Shown here: positions 19,270 to 31,476 of the stretch, in pieces
How positions within the stretch are numbered: position 1 is the stretch's first letter
Layout of the letters: the number at the start of each line of letters is the position of its first letter
Source of the DNA: Sipunculus nudus
Taxonomy: Eukaryota; Annelida; Sipuncula; Golfingiida; Sipunculidae
DNA length: 64,000 bases
Assembly (NCBI GenBank): GCA_026874595.1
Contig: CM049309.1
Location: 53,108,079 to 53,172,078, forward strand
Direction: 5' to 3'
Position numbers and translations under genes: made by a program
The notes under the pieces: model-generated
Seen by the model: the letters and a program-made list of their open reading frames with translations, nothing else
The model's database searches: none
What the model was told of the DNA's origin: nothing

Positions 19270-21169
19270 GTAAATCCATCAGTATACCGTTTATTTCACT
19301 TGTTGGAACAGGTATGTTGGACGTGGTTTTCCATGCTATCTGTGTACCGAACGTGTGGGTTCGATGGGGACAACACACAGCAGAGTTCGAACGCTCTATC
19401 ATTGAGTAATCGTATGGGGAGGGGAGGGGGGGGGGGGTGTTCGAATATCTGTGACGAGTAATGCAATCAAAATGGACCGTGATGTATGACTTCTGTTATA
19501 TTTGTATTGATAGCAATGTTTTAGCTTTTTGCAACAGTAAGTATATGTGTATGATCAACAATAAATACATTAAATCAGTTCTCGTGTTTGCACAGACAGC
19601 GATGTATAACATATCTGGGAAACGCTGCGCGATTCATTGTTTCATGATATTCCCTTAGAAAAACATACAGTCATCACATGACACGAGTCACAATAAAGTC
19701 AGATCGTGTGTTCAGATATCGTACATGCATTTTCCGATTCGATACAACACGTCACATTCATGATGTAGGTGATGTGTGATCATTAAACAACTATCTTCAG
19801 TGTTCATCATATTGTCAGTATATGGAAAAGGTATTATAAACTAATAAACGTGGCCAATGATACATTTAAGGGGGTAATCTGGTTTATACACGAAGACACC
19901 TAGTTGTTTATAACACAGCGTCATCTGGACCACCGTATTTTAAACCAGTCACCGAACCCTGTATTCCTCCGGTCACATCCGGAGTTCCTGCAGACTTCGT
20001 GTGCATTATTTCACAGGGGGTGTCTTGGTGCAAAACTATGTATCCGTCTTGGCCTCATACACCAAGGCGTATTTGCGCATTTCATGTGATCTCAGTCACT
20101 TCTGATATCATATGATATGGTTTGCTAATATGCCTTGTTTATGGTATACCACAGTTCATCTGTATACAGCTATAGGCGTGCTAACATTTATTTTCCAATG
20201 ATCTCCCTGCGTGAAGAAAACAGCTTTCTCAGTGAAATATTTCTTGCGGATTAATGACCCGTTTCCCTCTGCGTTCAGAACTGGGTGACGTGTGCATTAT
20301 TTAAGGTGGGGAACAATGGTGCAAAACAGTGTGTCTGTCTTTATCTTATAAACATACGTGGGTTTGTGTAATTGCCGTAACCTCAGTCGAATGTGATATC
20401 GTTTGAGTGGTATGTAAACATTATTTTGATTTATATCACACAATTACTGATCTGCAGACTCCACTACGTGCTCACATATTTCTCTCCAATGATCTCCCGT
20501 CCTGATGAAAACCCAACATGATCTGTATGAATGTTACTGCTCATTTCACCCGTGGTCAGATTAAATTTGTCGTCTGATGTAAGCAGCTGTGTGTTTCCTG
20601 CCACGTCAAGATTTGACAAATGCGAGTTGTCTGAGTGTGCTCTCCACATTACGATTTGAATTTTGTACAGACAACACGTCGTCAAATATCAGTATACTTT
20701 TGGAACTGGCTGGCTGGATGGACTTTCAGTTAAGAGCTTGTGCCATAAATGGTATGGTGAGTTGAACGCATTAACTGAACAGTCGTATCTAAATGTGCTG
20801 CAAACTGTGATTTGAGACGTTATTGTTTGAATTCTGGTATCATCTGATAATACAACGAACATTTAACCGGTGTCTGTTTCTGTGATAACAGTAGAGTGCC
20901 AGATGTGAAATAGACTATAAAGACTGCCCTTTCAGGAATTGTTGCATATATACGGCGCCTTCCTGTAAGATTGTTTAGTGACAATAAACCCGGTCGATAT
21001 CTTTTTTGTTGTGAAACAGTGAAGAACCAGACACGTACCATTATATGAAATATCTAATATGACACTGTTCAGCGGACTATTCATAATTATACAACAAACC
21101 AGAAGATTTTCATTTGGTGAAAACCGTTACATCAAACATATGTAATGTGTCATGTAATAATCTGTTACA
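19270..21169. other. Low-coding region with a diverged duplication
   Basis: No gene is seen. A stretch at about 19960-20120 (TGTGCATTATTTCACAGGGG, then GGTGCAAAAC) recurs in diverged form at about 20260-20420 (GTGCATTATTTAAGGTGGGG, then GGTGCAAAACAG). A G run occurs at about 19419-19437. Confidence 0.5.
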
Positions 21170-21305
21170 TGACCACCATATCGCTCGGACATTGTGATGA
21201 TAACCACATCGCTCGGACACGGTCATGATGACCACATCGCTCGGACACGGCCATGATGACCACATCGCTCGGACACGGTGATGATAACCACATCGCTCTG
21301 ACACG
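21170..21305. repeat. Tandem 29-30 bp repeats, about five copies
   Basis: The unit is TGATGACCACATCGCTCGGACACGG-like, with first and last copies more diverged. It is a minisatellite with no evident coding role. Confidence 0.85.
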
Positions 21306-22817
21306 TGATAGCCTAAGGACACTTCGCTGGACGGTTCGATGACGTCCGATGATGTGATCTCCAGCCAAAAAGATGTGATACAGACTTCTTCATCCTGATG
21401 CAGAGGCATTTATGACTCTCCTGGTGTCTGTATGCAATGTAATAGTGCTACAGGTATACGCTGCATATTTTGTTATTTGTTCTAGCATGCCGACAGTATT
21501 CAAATAAAACACGCATCCATAATACACACACATACACACACATATATATATATATATATATAATATATAATATATGTGCAAGTATCCATATCACACGCAT
21601 CCGCTATATCATTGCGATCGATATCAGATCTCTTGTTGTATATCCATATGTTTGTATTATAGCGGATATACTTTTTTGTATATACTTTAATGCTCGAAGT
21701 ATAACATTCTTTCTGTATTATAACATATTTTTGTGTCGACTGTGTATACTTATCCTTGTTGAATTACCTGTTTACAAAAATTGATAAAGTATCGATATCA
21801 GTATGTTAGTTTTGTGATATAGGTTAATATTTCTAATTTAATGAAGGAACACAAATGTGTTCAGTAAAACACTACCGTATATGCACCCTTTCTGTTAATC
21901 AGATATTTATATGGTAGAACTACAGTTTTTGGTACAGAGAGTTCCTTATTGGCATATCATGTAAAGCGTGGCATGTAATCTTATGTTATTTCTTGTAAGC
22001 GACCTGTATGTATGGTCGTGATATTCTCATACTTACCGTTTTATTTCGTCATAATCCTAAAACTTGTTTTTTTTTTGCTGATAACTGGTATCTAAGTATT
22101 TGTCAGTAATGTTTTAAATATCTGCTGATCTACTGTCACACCTCTTACGATACTTACCTGTAGCTCTGTCCATTCCCTTGTGCGATGAAACATGCCAGCA
22201 GTTCATAGAGACATGCACATTTATATATATATATATACATATATACAGTGGAACTCCGTCTTGTAACCATCCCGCAATTACGTAATTGAACCATTACGAC
22301 CATTTTCTTGTTCCGACACATAGGAAATAATTGTGTGTTAAGTGTAAAAGTGTAAATAATTGTACATATAGATACAATATATATATATATATCTACAGAT
22401 CATATATGTTACGGGCTTTCATCAGGATGCGTTATCGTGATATGACGTACCGTACATCGTTCTCCGACTTCACGTTATGTTGCCTGTTTGACATTCCTTC
22501 CTCTTACCTCTTGTTGGGTTTTCTCTTGTTAAATTCCTCTTCCATCCACTCTTGTTTCTTCATATCCTTTCATAGGGTCAATGATATCCATATACACTTT
22601 TTACACGTATAGATGGATTGTTCCTTGTGTGACGCCTTACCTGTAGATTCCCAAGGCATTTACTTACAGGTCATCTTTAGCCAGTTTCTCCACATGTTCC
22701 TCTTGTCGATTTGATCTTACTATTGCAAACATACCTCCTAGGCATTTGTATATTACACACACACACACATATTTATATATATCTATATATATATACACAC
22801 ACACACATGTCATATCT
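21306..22817. other. AT-rich low-coding region
   Basis: Holds TA-rich microsatellites (about 21541-21575, 22220-22245, 22376-22394). No gene is supported on the plus strand. The minus strand shows GTAAGT-type motifs described separately. Confidence 0.5.
22248..22320 (+). mobile_element. Possible pogo/Tigger-like terminal sequence
   Basis: CAGTGGAACTCCGTCTTGTAACC resembles the terminal inverted repeat of pogo/Tigger-type Tc1-mariner elements (CAGTGGAACCTCG-like). I see no matching right end and no transposase, so this is at best a solo end or MITE remnant. Confidence 0.35.
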
Positions 22818-23089
22818 CAGTGCTCGCCATTTACGGTTAACCGCTTGCACGGGGACAGTAAAAGTTCCTAAAATAGTGGTAAGGCAACTAGAAGTCCCCT
22901 CCTACTTGCCCGACTGGACAAATCGGTCCAACAGAAAAACTTTACCTGAGGCATGCAAAAACGTCTTTGTGTTTTTCGATACAATCATTCATATTTGTAA
23001 GGCAAGTAAACATTCATGTAGGGCAAGTAATAGCTAGATGTTACTTACCCGGTCAGGCAAATACTTTCAAAAGTTAATGTCGAGCCCTG
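22818..23089. mobile_element. MITE with CAGGGCTCGACATTAA-type inverted ends
   Basis: The left end reads CAGTGCTCGCCATTTACGG. The right end, reversed, reads CAGGGCTCGACATTAACTT. Between them are repeated CTTGCCC/GGGCAAGT motifs typical of a MITE family common in marine animal genomes. The element is 272 bases with no coding capacity and non-identical ends, which suggests some age. Confidence 0.7.
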
Positions 23090-24390
23090 AATATATATAT
23101 TGTTTTCTTGTGTGAGGGTTAGTGATCCCCACATCTTTATTTGCGACATTGTATAATGTGTATCCCCTGTTATTGTTCCCGATTTTCCCACCTCTTACAG
23201 ACGACGTTTCTTACCTACACTTACTGTTATGACATTTTCTCTTCATTTTTATTGCGTGGTTCCTTTCGCTGCATGCTGGTTCTGTGTTAGTGTTCTGATC
23301 TGCTTGCACTTCTCGATCTCTTCAATGACGTATATAAACAAAGCGATTGTTGGTACGTTCCCTTTCTCCCCAGTTCGGTTTCATATTCTTTTTATTTTTT
23401 AAGGCAATGTCCCGGACAGTTGATTTCTTCTGTTTCAGTTATGGTACTTGCAATTTGTTGCCTTATTTTACTTACCCCACGTAACACTTTTTCATTGTTA
23501 GCGTCCTGCATGTTGGGTCGTTCGTATGATTTACCGGGTCGTGTGTACTGATTTGTTTGATTATACTTACAATTTCTCCCATGGTACTGCAGGTTGGACT
23601 CTGCGATGACCTTAACTAATCGCAACATTATTTTGCTCAGAGTATTTTTTTAAATGTCATGCTGTGTATGTTCTTGGTCTCACTCTCAATATAGATTGAT
23701 TTTAGGGACGAGCCGGTCTTCCTTTTCTGTTTTGCCTTGGATGTTGACGCTATGAGGAATATCCCTTCTCAAGATGACGATATGTGAAAAGGTCCCCTTC
23801 TCAATATAAACCGACAGTAATTGTCGATTACCGAACTGTTGTCGTAACTGCACGTGTGGTTTGACTTTTCTTTTCTGTCTCCCCTTATGATCCGCACTTT
23901 GATGGTTTTTCTCCTATGTTTGTCAATGTGTGTCGCAGGATTTCGTAAGTCCTTTTTAATCCATCTTCTATTCGACTGACACGGTGTTCCATATATGTTT
24001 CCAATAAATGTCCAGTTCTCAAAGGCTGGTTATTGTATTCTCCATCCCACTTATCGAGACTTCATCAAGTACTAGGTTTTCGATGAGAGCTCCTGAAACC
24101 AACTAAAAATCGTTTCATGAAGCCAGTTGATCATATTCCGTCGGCACTAGTGTTTTTTGTCTTCTGCCTCCCCGCAACATTGTAATTCATCCTTTACCCT
24201 TCTACGTCTTCTTCACTGGATGATTATGTCACATAATCGTCACTGTCCTGTGGCTTATTTCTTGCTGGTGTTATTTCCTTTAATTTACAAAGGATGCTTT
24301 TATCGGTATTGGGAATAGGATAATCGGTTCCGGTATTACAGTCACTCGATACTTTATGTATCGATTTCTTTTATATATATACACAAATAT

Positions 24391-24450
24391 AATACGGTGG
24401 AAACTCGTTATGTTAAAAACTCGATATTCCGGACAACTCTAGTTAAATTA
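24391..24450 (+). mobile_element. Second pogo-like terminal sequence
   Basis: TACGGTGGAAACTCGTTATGTT followed by AAAACTCGATATTCCGGAC resembles the outer end of pogo/Tigger MITEs. No opposite end is identified. Confidence 0.35.
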
Positions 24451-24984
24451 TTACCAAATACAACTGTGTATATATGCTTATGTAAAGTATGTATATATAA
24501 ATATGTTCATGTATATAAATATATATATATCCTGATGTTAATAGAAAATACCAATTGCAAAGTTCAAACTGCATTTCCTCTCACATTTCACCGCCGCTTA
24601 ACGAGTTGATAGAAAGCGTCTCCGTTTTTTATGATCCTACTTGTCTGGACACACACCTGTGCCTCTTTGTTTTCTTTCCCATTGTCTCCTTCGCCCAACC
24701 TTCCCTTGAACTGTGTTTCTTCCTTGTGTTTTCCAGGTTTCCTCCCTGGACATGTTTGATACAAAAAAAACTATTATGTGTTTTGTTTACTCCCTCATGT
24801 ATGTGAATCGCTAACGATGTTGTTGCTGCTGTTGTTCCTTTCATCTGCTTCTCTCGTAAGCGATAATATCTGTTCCGTTCTCAGATATCTTGGTATTGTT
24901 GGATACGAATATAACGGAACGCATGAGACATTGGCAGTTTTTCTTCTGAGGGCGTGTTGGCATAGCTCAGGTCCTCCGGGTCTC

Positions 24985-25392
24985 TTACAGCCTGTACCTT
25001 GTCCATCTCACAGCTACCTTCCATGTTGGTTCACTGTTTATCCTTTGTTGCTTCACTGAATCCAACTGTCTGCCAGTCACAGTGATTGTTCTTCCATCCC
25101 CTTTCGCGTGTAGGCCTTTTTGCTTCTCCTTCCAAGCCAAATTGTTTAGGGTGTTATAGGTTCTTCTGTAGTTGTTGTGTTGACCGGCACGCGGTGCAAA
25201 ATACAGGTGGTATTGGTTCTTCCCATAATGCAGCAATGTTACAGTTCTGACACGCTCTCCTCCAGTTGTTATAATGTAGTAAACGAATCTGGTAACGATC
25301 GGCATTAGCACCGTGAGAGTGTCCTTCTCAGCACACACTACATAATTCTTTACATTTAACATAAAAAAAGTCGATTTATTTCCCAGTTGCAT
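24985..25392 (-). CDS. Open segment of unknown coding sequence
   Basis: The longest coherent frame of the 19-28 kb stretch, 135 residues. It has a hydrophobic and beta-rich first half (TVLMPIVTRFVYYIITTGGE, then VTLLHYGKNQYHLYFAP) and a basic second half. It lacks a promoter or a clear start and may be one exon or a piece of a decayed gene. The family is not recognised. Confidence 0.35.
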   Translation of the reverse strand: MQLGNKSTFFMLNVKNYVVCAEKDTLTVLMPIVTRFVYYIITTGGERVRTVTLLHYGKNQYHLYFAPRAGQHNNYRRTYNTLNNLAWKEKQKGLHAKGDGRTITVTGRQLDSVKQQRINSEPTWKVAVRWTRYRL

Positions 25393-25567
25393 GTTTGTGA
25401 TACTTTCTGCAAAGACCGTCAGGTATCTTCCACAAAGTCATATAAGATAATCTCCATGTTAGAAGGCCGCTGCATGTTGTTGCAGGTATTAAACATCCAT
25501 CAGCTAACGAAGGTCGCTGATGCCTGTTTCTCTTGTTCCCAAGCAGTTTGTTTCTTTGTATATATAA

Positions 25568-25613
<46 letters not shown>

Positions 25614-26469
25614 GTGCATTCAGTACATCCACATATAATTACCCCGAACCCTAAACACTACATTTACGTATGTAACATGGCGCCATCAGATTTTGTCTTT
25701 ACCTCGTAGAGTATTACTTACCCGATTTTATTTTCAGATCTGTTGGCATGTTGCTATCATATTACTTTTCCTTTTTCATGGGCAATGTGCTGCTTTGAAT
25801 GCTATCCGTGAACATCATCCGTCGTCCTATAAAACGGACCTCTTTTGTTTGGTCATATATGTGTCCGACGCACAATCTGTGGGTAGATATGTCGTTGTCT
25901 TTTTTGAGCCTTCTGTAATGATCGCCAAATCCTTCCAGCTGATATTTGTTTCTTACCAAACATTTTGTCCTTGCGTGCCCTTTTCCATTTTGCCTTCCGT
26001 CATGCTTACCTTGAAAGGTGTATGTTCGTGGGCTGTCGTACCGTTATAGTTATGATAATACTTCCAGCCTGTCTCTTGGTCTTACATACCCATTACACGT
26101 TTCTCATGGTTCAGGTCATGCATAATTTTTTACTTACCAAAGAATTGTTTTCTCAACTTATACTCTTGTTGCCTATCAGTTGTTTATTCCCAATCCCTTT
26201 CCTGTGTTTGGAGCAATATAATGCTTTGTTTTGTAATATGGTACTCACCATTTTTTATATTTTTGTTTACAACTCTTTTGTGAACCCTTCCATCCTTTCT
26301 ATTTGCTAATGTTGCTTACCCATACATAGTTTTCCCTGTATGTATATATGATGGGCGCAGTGTCTGCTGTGCCTATGTCCCTTGTTCTCATCAGACTGAC
26401 ACGGTCAAACCTGCGCTTCGTTTTTTTCTGTCATGTATCTTTTATGATAACAATAAAACATATTACTCC

Positions 26470-26625
26470 CCTGCCGAGACTATAACCTTGCCGTGGTAGG
26501 GGAGCTTGTGTACTTCAATGACCCTGTGAGCTCTGCTGGCGTAGATTTTATCTATATTGAGGGACACCCATGCCAGAAAGGTCACACGGGTAGAAGTCAG
26601 ACGAATAATAGTCTCATCCATCCCT
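26470..26625 (+). mobile_element. Possible non-LTR retrotransposon fragment
   Basis: The sequence ACCTTGCCGTGGTAGGGGAG, a GAGCTCTGCTGGCG stretch and AGAAGTCAGACGAATAATAG recall untranslated segments of some animal non-LTR elements. No reverse transcriptase is present. The match is from memory and weak. Confidence 0.3.
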
Positions 26626-27872
26626 AACAAGGATCACACGTGCCACAGATTATTTTGCTTTTATTTCAAATTACGTTCTTTTGTTTGTATGTTTATCATA
26701 TATGTCTTATCGCTAAACGGTGAATCCGTTGTTCTGTAAACCCCTTTCCTCTTTAGTTAATACGAGTGGTATGTTTAACATTTTCGTTACTGCCACATAT
26801 CTATACATTATTATACCTCGTTCTGTTTTGTTAAGGGACATCACAGTTTCTATATAGAATATGCGATGTGGTAACATGTACCTGCTTATGTTTATGGGTT
26901 GACGTTCATGAATGTAAATATATGATTGACAGATATCTGTAGATAGAAAGATGTATATACATATATATATAGGTGTTAATGTCTAATGTTTTCAACTTGG
27001 ATTCCTTATTTCATTTTTTTTTTCCATATCAGTTAACGATATATGTGCTGCACATGATGTTGGAAGCTTTTTTCCTCTGTCGACGTTCTCTGCCGGGAAT
27101 CTGCACAAATGCAAAGCAGTACCACTTGTATAAGCACGTACTTGTATCATATGTTTTTTTTTTGTTTGATTGATTTATTCAGACGGCGCATACTGATGTA
27201 TATGATTCTGACTGACATATGCTGTGTAGATATGCATGTATAAGCTATATATCTTCCATATCTGGTTTCGTTTCATATATACATATATTATATATACCCA
27301 TATATTTCATATATACATATATTATATATATATTGTACATGACATATCGTATGTCATCACTTTCTGTACATTCAATAAACGTCTGTGTAACTAGAAAAGG
27401 CATAGCGTTTGTGTTATTTTACTCTTGGTGTAACAGGTTCACGTCTCGTGACTGTGCTGGTACGTCTGAGCGTGACAGGGGCTGTCTGCGTGAGTGTTTC
27501 CTGATGTGTGTGATGCAGGACTGCTGTATTGTCAGGTGGTTTTTTTTAGATGTTATGTGTCATACACGTTGCCACATACAGACTGCTCATGTTTACGTAA
27601 ATACATATAACTATACATATATACATCCAATACCAGTACATGGAATCGTTACGAAAAAAAATCACTAAAAACAAATGATAGAGTAAAGGAAGCGGGCTGT
27701 ATGATTAACATTCGATGGTATTGCGCAACTTTACTGTAGACACGCCGTGACCCCATGTGTCGTGACTCAGTTTGTAACGAGATATGTTGTTTTCCCTGAA
27801 CGTGTCAATCACGTGTGCACCAAAACGGGATGAATTACGCTCGCACGCTCATGTCAGCAGTGTATGTGTCAG
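26626..27872. other. AT-rich low-coding region
   Basis: TA-rich microsatellite stretches at about 27275-27335. A frame at 27219-27668 is built from simple sequence and is not called. Sequence complexity rises near 27700 towards the next promoter. Confidence 0.5.
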
Positions 27873-27904
27873 TCACGTGACATAACAAGATAACGTATAT
27901 AAGG
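27873..27904 (+). promoter_or_regulatory. TCACGTGA-TATATAAGG promoter
   Basis: The palindrome TCACGTGA starts 23 bases before TATATAAGG (27896-27904). Three other promoters here have TGACGTCA 22 bases before the same TATATAAGG. It drives the noncoding exon that follows. Confidence 0.75.
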
Positions 27905-27924
27905 GGCTGCAGGGCAGCGTTGCT

Positions 27925-28025
27925 TGCACACTGCCTGATGCTGGCGAAGCGAATACAGCAACTGGGTGGACCCATTGACACATACACTGATCATTCGTAC
28001 GGATTGCGTGCCAGTCGAATAAAAC
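27925..28025 (+). other. Noncoding first exon of the 28170 gene
   Basis: Transcription should start about 25-30 bases after the TATA box. A consensus donor (AAAAC|GTGAGT) lies at 28026 and an acceptor TTAATTGCAG ends at 28137, which removes a 112-base intron and joins the leader 32 bases upstream of the ATG at 28170. Confidence 0.6.
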
Positions 28026-28169
28026 GTGAGTGACCTTTTTTGTACATAGACGGATGTAGTGACTGGACGACCGTGTCCATTATTTGTGCGGATCATGTGA
28101 CGTAATGATGTGACGCGTGTCCATTTATTAATTGCAGTTTTCTTTGTATTGCCATTACACGAGTCAGAC

Positions 28170-29624
28170 ATGTCAGACATGTGGCCTCCGGTCGATCTTG
28201 CTGTTCATGACACAGGGCCCGACGGCATCATGGGTACATATTTCGGGATGGCGCACAAGGACGGAGCGGTGGTCTCTTTTGACACTGACCCGTCAGATCG
28301 CGTCCCCCGACTCTTCCACGAGACTGTATTTTTCAAACTGTCCGGCGCCACGTTTAACACGTACTGGGTTTGCACGTACGGCAAAGGACGAGTTTCACAG
28401 TTTGTTTTCGACATAAGGGACTGGCGACAGGAAATCGATCACGCAGGCGGGGAGGTTCACCTCATGGTGGGACGTTACATCCAATGCGAACACGGATTGG
28501 CCTTAGTTTGGGTGCCCGTTCGTGCATCGAGGTCGTCAATGGAGCCCGCCAGTCTTAGACCGTTTTACGTGACGCCTTATGCAGTGGCACTAAACGTGGT
28601 GTACGTTGGTTGGGATCCGGAAGGGGTGGTCAAAAGAGATTCTGCTTGGTCGTGGCTCAAAAGGCAGCCTCCAATGGCGTACTACCAGGACGCTCCGGTG
28701 CAGTGCACGGACGCGGGAGGGCGGGTTTTCTGTGAATACCTGGACATGGAAGGTCTGATGTCTTTTGCGATGACCTGCTTTCCTGAGCGTTCGCGCCTGC
28801 GGGCAGTATTCGGAGCAGTTGAACCCAAATGGGCTTTGGGCCACTGTTGGGTGGAGCGTGAACGGGCCACAGGGAGAAAATACACCGTCTGGTCAGATGC
28901 CAGTTTTCCCGAGGGCCTCAGACGCGGAACTACCGTACTTGAAAAGTACGAGTGGAGAGGTACACCGCCCGGTGGTGTAAAGCTGAAACGGAGTTTGGAC
29001 GGAGACCACCCTGTCACACTTATCGCAACCCTGCACGACTCTCAAGATAATGACGTGCGTATTTCCGGGGAACCTCCCACATCGATTGACTGGGCTGCAA
29101 ACGTGCATCATGTCTGGGATGTCAGCTTGAGACAAAATATCATGTCGAGGCATACCAGAATGGACCCATACGTGCGATTTTACAGCACATTGGCTCCCGG
29201 AAAAGACGTCGGTCTGTGGGACAGGGTACACATCGTTAAAACCGCTGCAACGTTCTCTCCGCGTGAAGTGATGAACCCTGACGTGTATGTAGCGAGCGTA
29301 GTGAAAACGGTCGAGCTGTTCGACAAATACAAATCTGGTGTTGGTTGTCCTCGGCGACTATCTATTTATATGAACAGAATCAAAAAGTGCAAAAAGGACT
29401 GGCCGGACGAGGTCAAATGCATACGCGAGGGTCGCGTGGGACGAAAAGAGTATGTGTTGCACAAGACGGACACGCCGGGAGGCAATCGGTATCCGTCAGG
29501 TGGAAGCATTCGCAAGCAACCATCGTGCAACATGTATCGGATGCATAAAAGGTTTGTACATGCCATGTTACCGAGCTTTTCCACAGTTTCCATAGAACAA
29601 AAAGATGTGCCAGTACTGATATAA
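28170..29624 (+). CDS. Unrecognised 484-residue protein
   Basis: An intact frame downstream of a spliced leader. It starts MSDMWPPVDLAVHD and has many aromatic and beta-prone segments: VFFKLSGATFNTYWVCTYGK, a HLMVGRYIQCEHGLALVW stretch, a GHCWVERERATGRKYTVWSD stretch. The C-terminal 90 residues are basic with several Cys (SIYMNRIKKCKKDWPDEVKC), perhaps nucleic-acid binding. I see no transmembrane segment or signal peptide. No family is recognised; a structural or tegument-like role is possible only by size and isolation. The frame is open upstream to 28110, but the acceptor at 28137 makes the ATG at 28170 the likely start. Confidence 0.85.
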   Translation: MSDMWPPVDLAVHDTGPDGIMGTYFGMAHKDGAVVSFDTDPSDRVPRLFHETVFFKLSGATFNTYWVCTYGKGRVSQFVFDIRDWRQEIDHAGGEVHLMVGRYIQCEHGLALVWVPVRASRSSMEPASLRPFYVTPYAVALNVVYVGWDPEGVVKRDSAWSWLKRQPPMAYYQDAPVQCTDAGGRVFCEYLDMEGLMSFAMTCFPERSRLRAVFGAVEPKWALGHCWVERERATGRKYTVWSDASFPEGLRRGTTVLEKYEWRGTPPGGVKLKRSLDGDHPVTLIATLHDSQDNDVRISGEPPTSIDWAANVHHVWDVSLRQNIMSRHTRMDPYVRFYSTLAPGKDVGLWDRVHIVKTAATFSPREVMNPDVYVASVVKTVELFDKYKSGVGCPRRLSIYMNRIKKCKKDWPDEVKCIREGRVGRKEYVLHKTDTPGGNRYPSGGSIRKQPSCNMYRMHKRFVHAMLPSFSTVSIEQKDVPVLI

Positions 29625-30616
29625 GAAGGGTATGACTTTAGCAAGCCGTGATCATACGTGTGCACATTTTGTTATGAAGTATATTATTGATAAAACTTTA
29701 CAGAGTGTTATATGAGTAAAGATAACGTATGACCGAGTGTTTCTTTTATTACAGGTGAAGGTGTATATTATGAGAACGTATGAGGTCAGCTGACGCTGCC
29801 AGAACACACAGAGAAACACATGAGCGGAGATAACACGCGACGCATATTGACAAATATATTGAATTGGAAATCTCAGTATTAGACGTGCGACAGTTAGGCC
29901 TTCTGTGTGCTTTAACTTGCCAAACACGTTCGTTCATTGACGTTGGGCTATATCAAATGCACTTAGACACCAAAGACATGCACGTGTTACTAATGATCGA
30001 GATTTATGAGAAAGCTTGACAAACAGCGAAAAAAAAGAGGGGGGGGGTGTTTGCTACCAAGACGTGTGCTGCACTCATGTTGCATCTGATGTACGTCGCA
30101 GCTCAGGATATGTGTCCATTATAAAATTTGTTATTCATCCTTGACTGTTATGTGTGGCTGTGAGCCCATTAAGAAATCCACACACACGCCGGCTGCATCC
30201 CTCGACTGATAGAAGTGGGTTTTATTATGAGCTTGGTACCGGCATCCGTCTGCGAATCATGTCCGTTCATATTTTTGATGGGTAGACGACCACATGTCAC
30301 GATGTGTCTGAAGACATGTACACTTATAAACCTTCATTCAAACGGGAATCAAAGACATATGAGCATTGGTCATTGTGTCTGTTCTGCCTGGCGTACTGAA
30401 GCTCTGAAAGCATGCTTCTTATGATACCACGTGTTGTACATCCGAAGTAGACATACACGTTACCTCTTTGTCACGTGAACCACTTACCGACCAGACATGC
30501 CGATATATATATTCATATATTTATATAATATCAACAAACACAATAATACGTAGGTCTGTGCACATTCCGGAACCATTTAGGGTTTCACCGGATGTCACTC
30601 TGGCTCTTTGTATGTG
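29625..30616. other. Intergenic region
   Basis: No gene is supported. ATAAAA motifs near 29690 may end the upstream transcript. A purine run with G7 lies at about 30030-30047. Confidence 0.5.
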
Positions 30617-30647
30617 TGACGTCACAAGCTAAATTGTGTATATAAGG
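30617..30647 (+). promoter_or_regulatory. CRE-TATATAAGG promoter of the plus-strand spliced unit
   Basis: TGACGTCA at 30617 and TATATAAGG at 30639 are 22 bases apart start to start. The surrounding sequence (GTGACGTCACA, TGTATATAAGGA, CAACAGTGCAAT) is shared with the promoter at 48251-48281. Confidence 0.8.
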
Positions 30648-30669
30648 ACCCTACTCGCAACAGTGCAAT

Positions 30670-30857
30670 CACTCTCGCTTAGAGACATACCACTGCAAGT
30701 GAACAGCAGCAAGGGACTTATACCGTAGCACACGGATACTAGTATAGAAGCAGTATAGGACTTCACTGAAGCAATTTACAGGCGTGAAGGATAGACAGAA
30801 GAAGCGAGTGAAGAATAAAGATAATATTCACAACAGAAAGCGAGCAAGAAATCAAAA
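30670..30857 (+). other. Leader exon 1 of the plus-strand unit
   Basis: A purine-rich, ATG-poor stretch between the TATA box and a strong donor AAAA|GTGAGTACA at 30858. It contains no useful frame, as expected of a spliced leader. The 5' end is approximate, set about 25-30 bases after TATA. Confidence 0.55.
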
Positions 30858-30966
30858 GTGAGTACATTTATTTTATCGTTCAACACATTTAGTTCACTGT
30901 AAAAGGTGTTCATCTCTTATTGATGTACATTCTGATCCAACTGTTCGGCAATGTCATATGTGATAT

Positions 30967-31476
30967 ATGACAACGGTTTTTGTAAAACCAGTGTTGCCTT
31001 TGGTTGTAGTGGCACAGCCCCCGAACGGCGCACCAGCCCGACCCCAAGGCAACTATGTTCCGGGTACCTTACAAGGCCAGTGGTCGCCTTTGTTGCCCGT
31101 GGGTGCGCAGTATAATGCGCAACAGCATGTTGACGGTTTACCGGTGAACTTTCGCCGAAACCTGCCTCTGGTGCCGTACAGGCCAGAAACGTACCTGGAA
31201 CGTATGATTCAAGGGAATGTTCAGATGTCGGACCAGATGCGCCAGCTACTGACGACAACTGTGACATTATTCATGTCATTATTCCCTTACACGTCACACG
31301 TGTTCGACCCTACCCCGAACAGCAACCCCAGGCAGACAGGAGATCACATCTTGGTGTTCATCAGGAACATTCTTAACCGGAACCGGCCGGACAGAGAAAC
31401 CCACATAATGCTGTTTCATTTCCTGGTTAACACGTTTGTCGGCGCATATTTCCAATCGATGCTGGCAGGTCAGTGA
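30967..31476 (+). CDS. Unrecognised 169-residue protein, first frame of the unit
   Basis: Starts with a hydrophobic Val/Pro stretch (VFVKPVLPLVVVAQPPNGAP), then a Pro/Gly/Gln-rich linker with NYVPGTLQGQW, and a helical C-terminal half (LERMIQGNVQMSDQMRQLL, then TLFMSLFPYTSHVFDPTPN and a THIMLFHFLVNTFVGAYFQS stretch). It may associate with membranes through the C-terminal helices, but no clear signal peptide is seen. It lies in the unspliced or minimally spliced part of the unit, about 110 bases after the leader donor. Confidence 0.7.
   Translation: MTTVFVKPVLPLVVVAQPPNGAPARPQGNYVPGTLQGQWSPLLPVGAQYNAQQHVDGLPVNFRRNLPLVPYRPETYLERMIQGNVQMSDQMRQLLTTTVTLFMSLFPYTSHVFDPTPNSNPRQTGDHILVFIRNILNRNRPDRETHIMLFHFLVNTFVGAYFQSMLAGQ

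Larger units (their letters stand above)
22000..26330 (-). other. Purine-rich minus strand with dense donor-like motifs
   Basis: On the minus strand GTAAG/GTGAG motifs recur every few hundred bases or less (near 26311, 26252, 26137, 26008, 25954, 25722, 23569, 23478, 22162, 22037). Many are followed within 18-40 bases by an AG, and the sequence between is purine-rich with short open frames. This could be a gene broken by very short introns, decayed coding sequence, or a compositional artefact. No protein family is recognised. Two mobile-element ends lie inside the interval. Confidence 0.3.

Noticed and set aside
21470-22612. Several Ile/Tyr/Cys-rich plus-strand frames
   Set aside because: Driven by TA microsatellites and AT bias; no independent coding evidence.
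27219-27668. 149-residue plus-strand frame
   Set aside because: Mostly TA-rich simple sequence, no promoter or domain.
29652-29937. Minus-strand 91-residue frame
   Set aside because: Lies in the likely 3' flank of the 28170 gene with no acceptor, promoter or domain.
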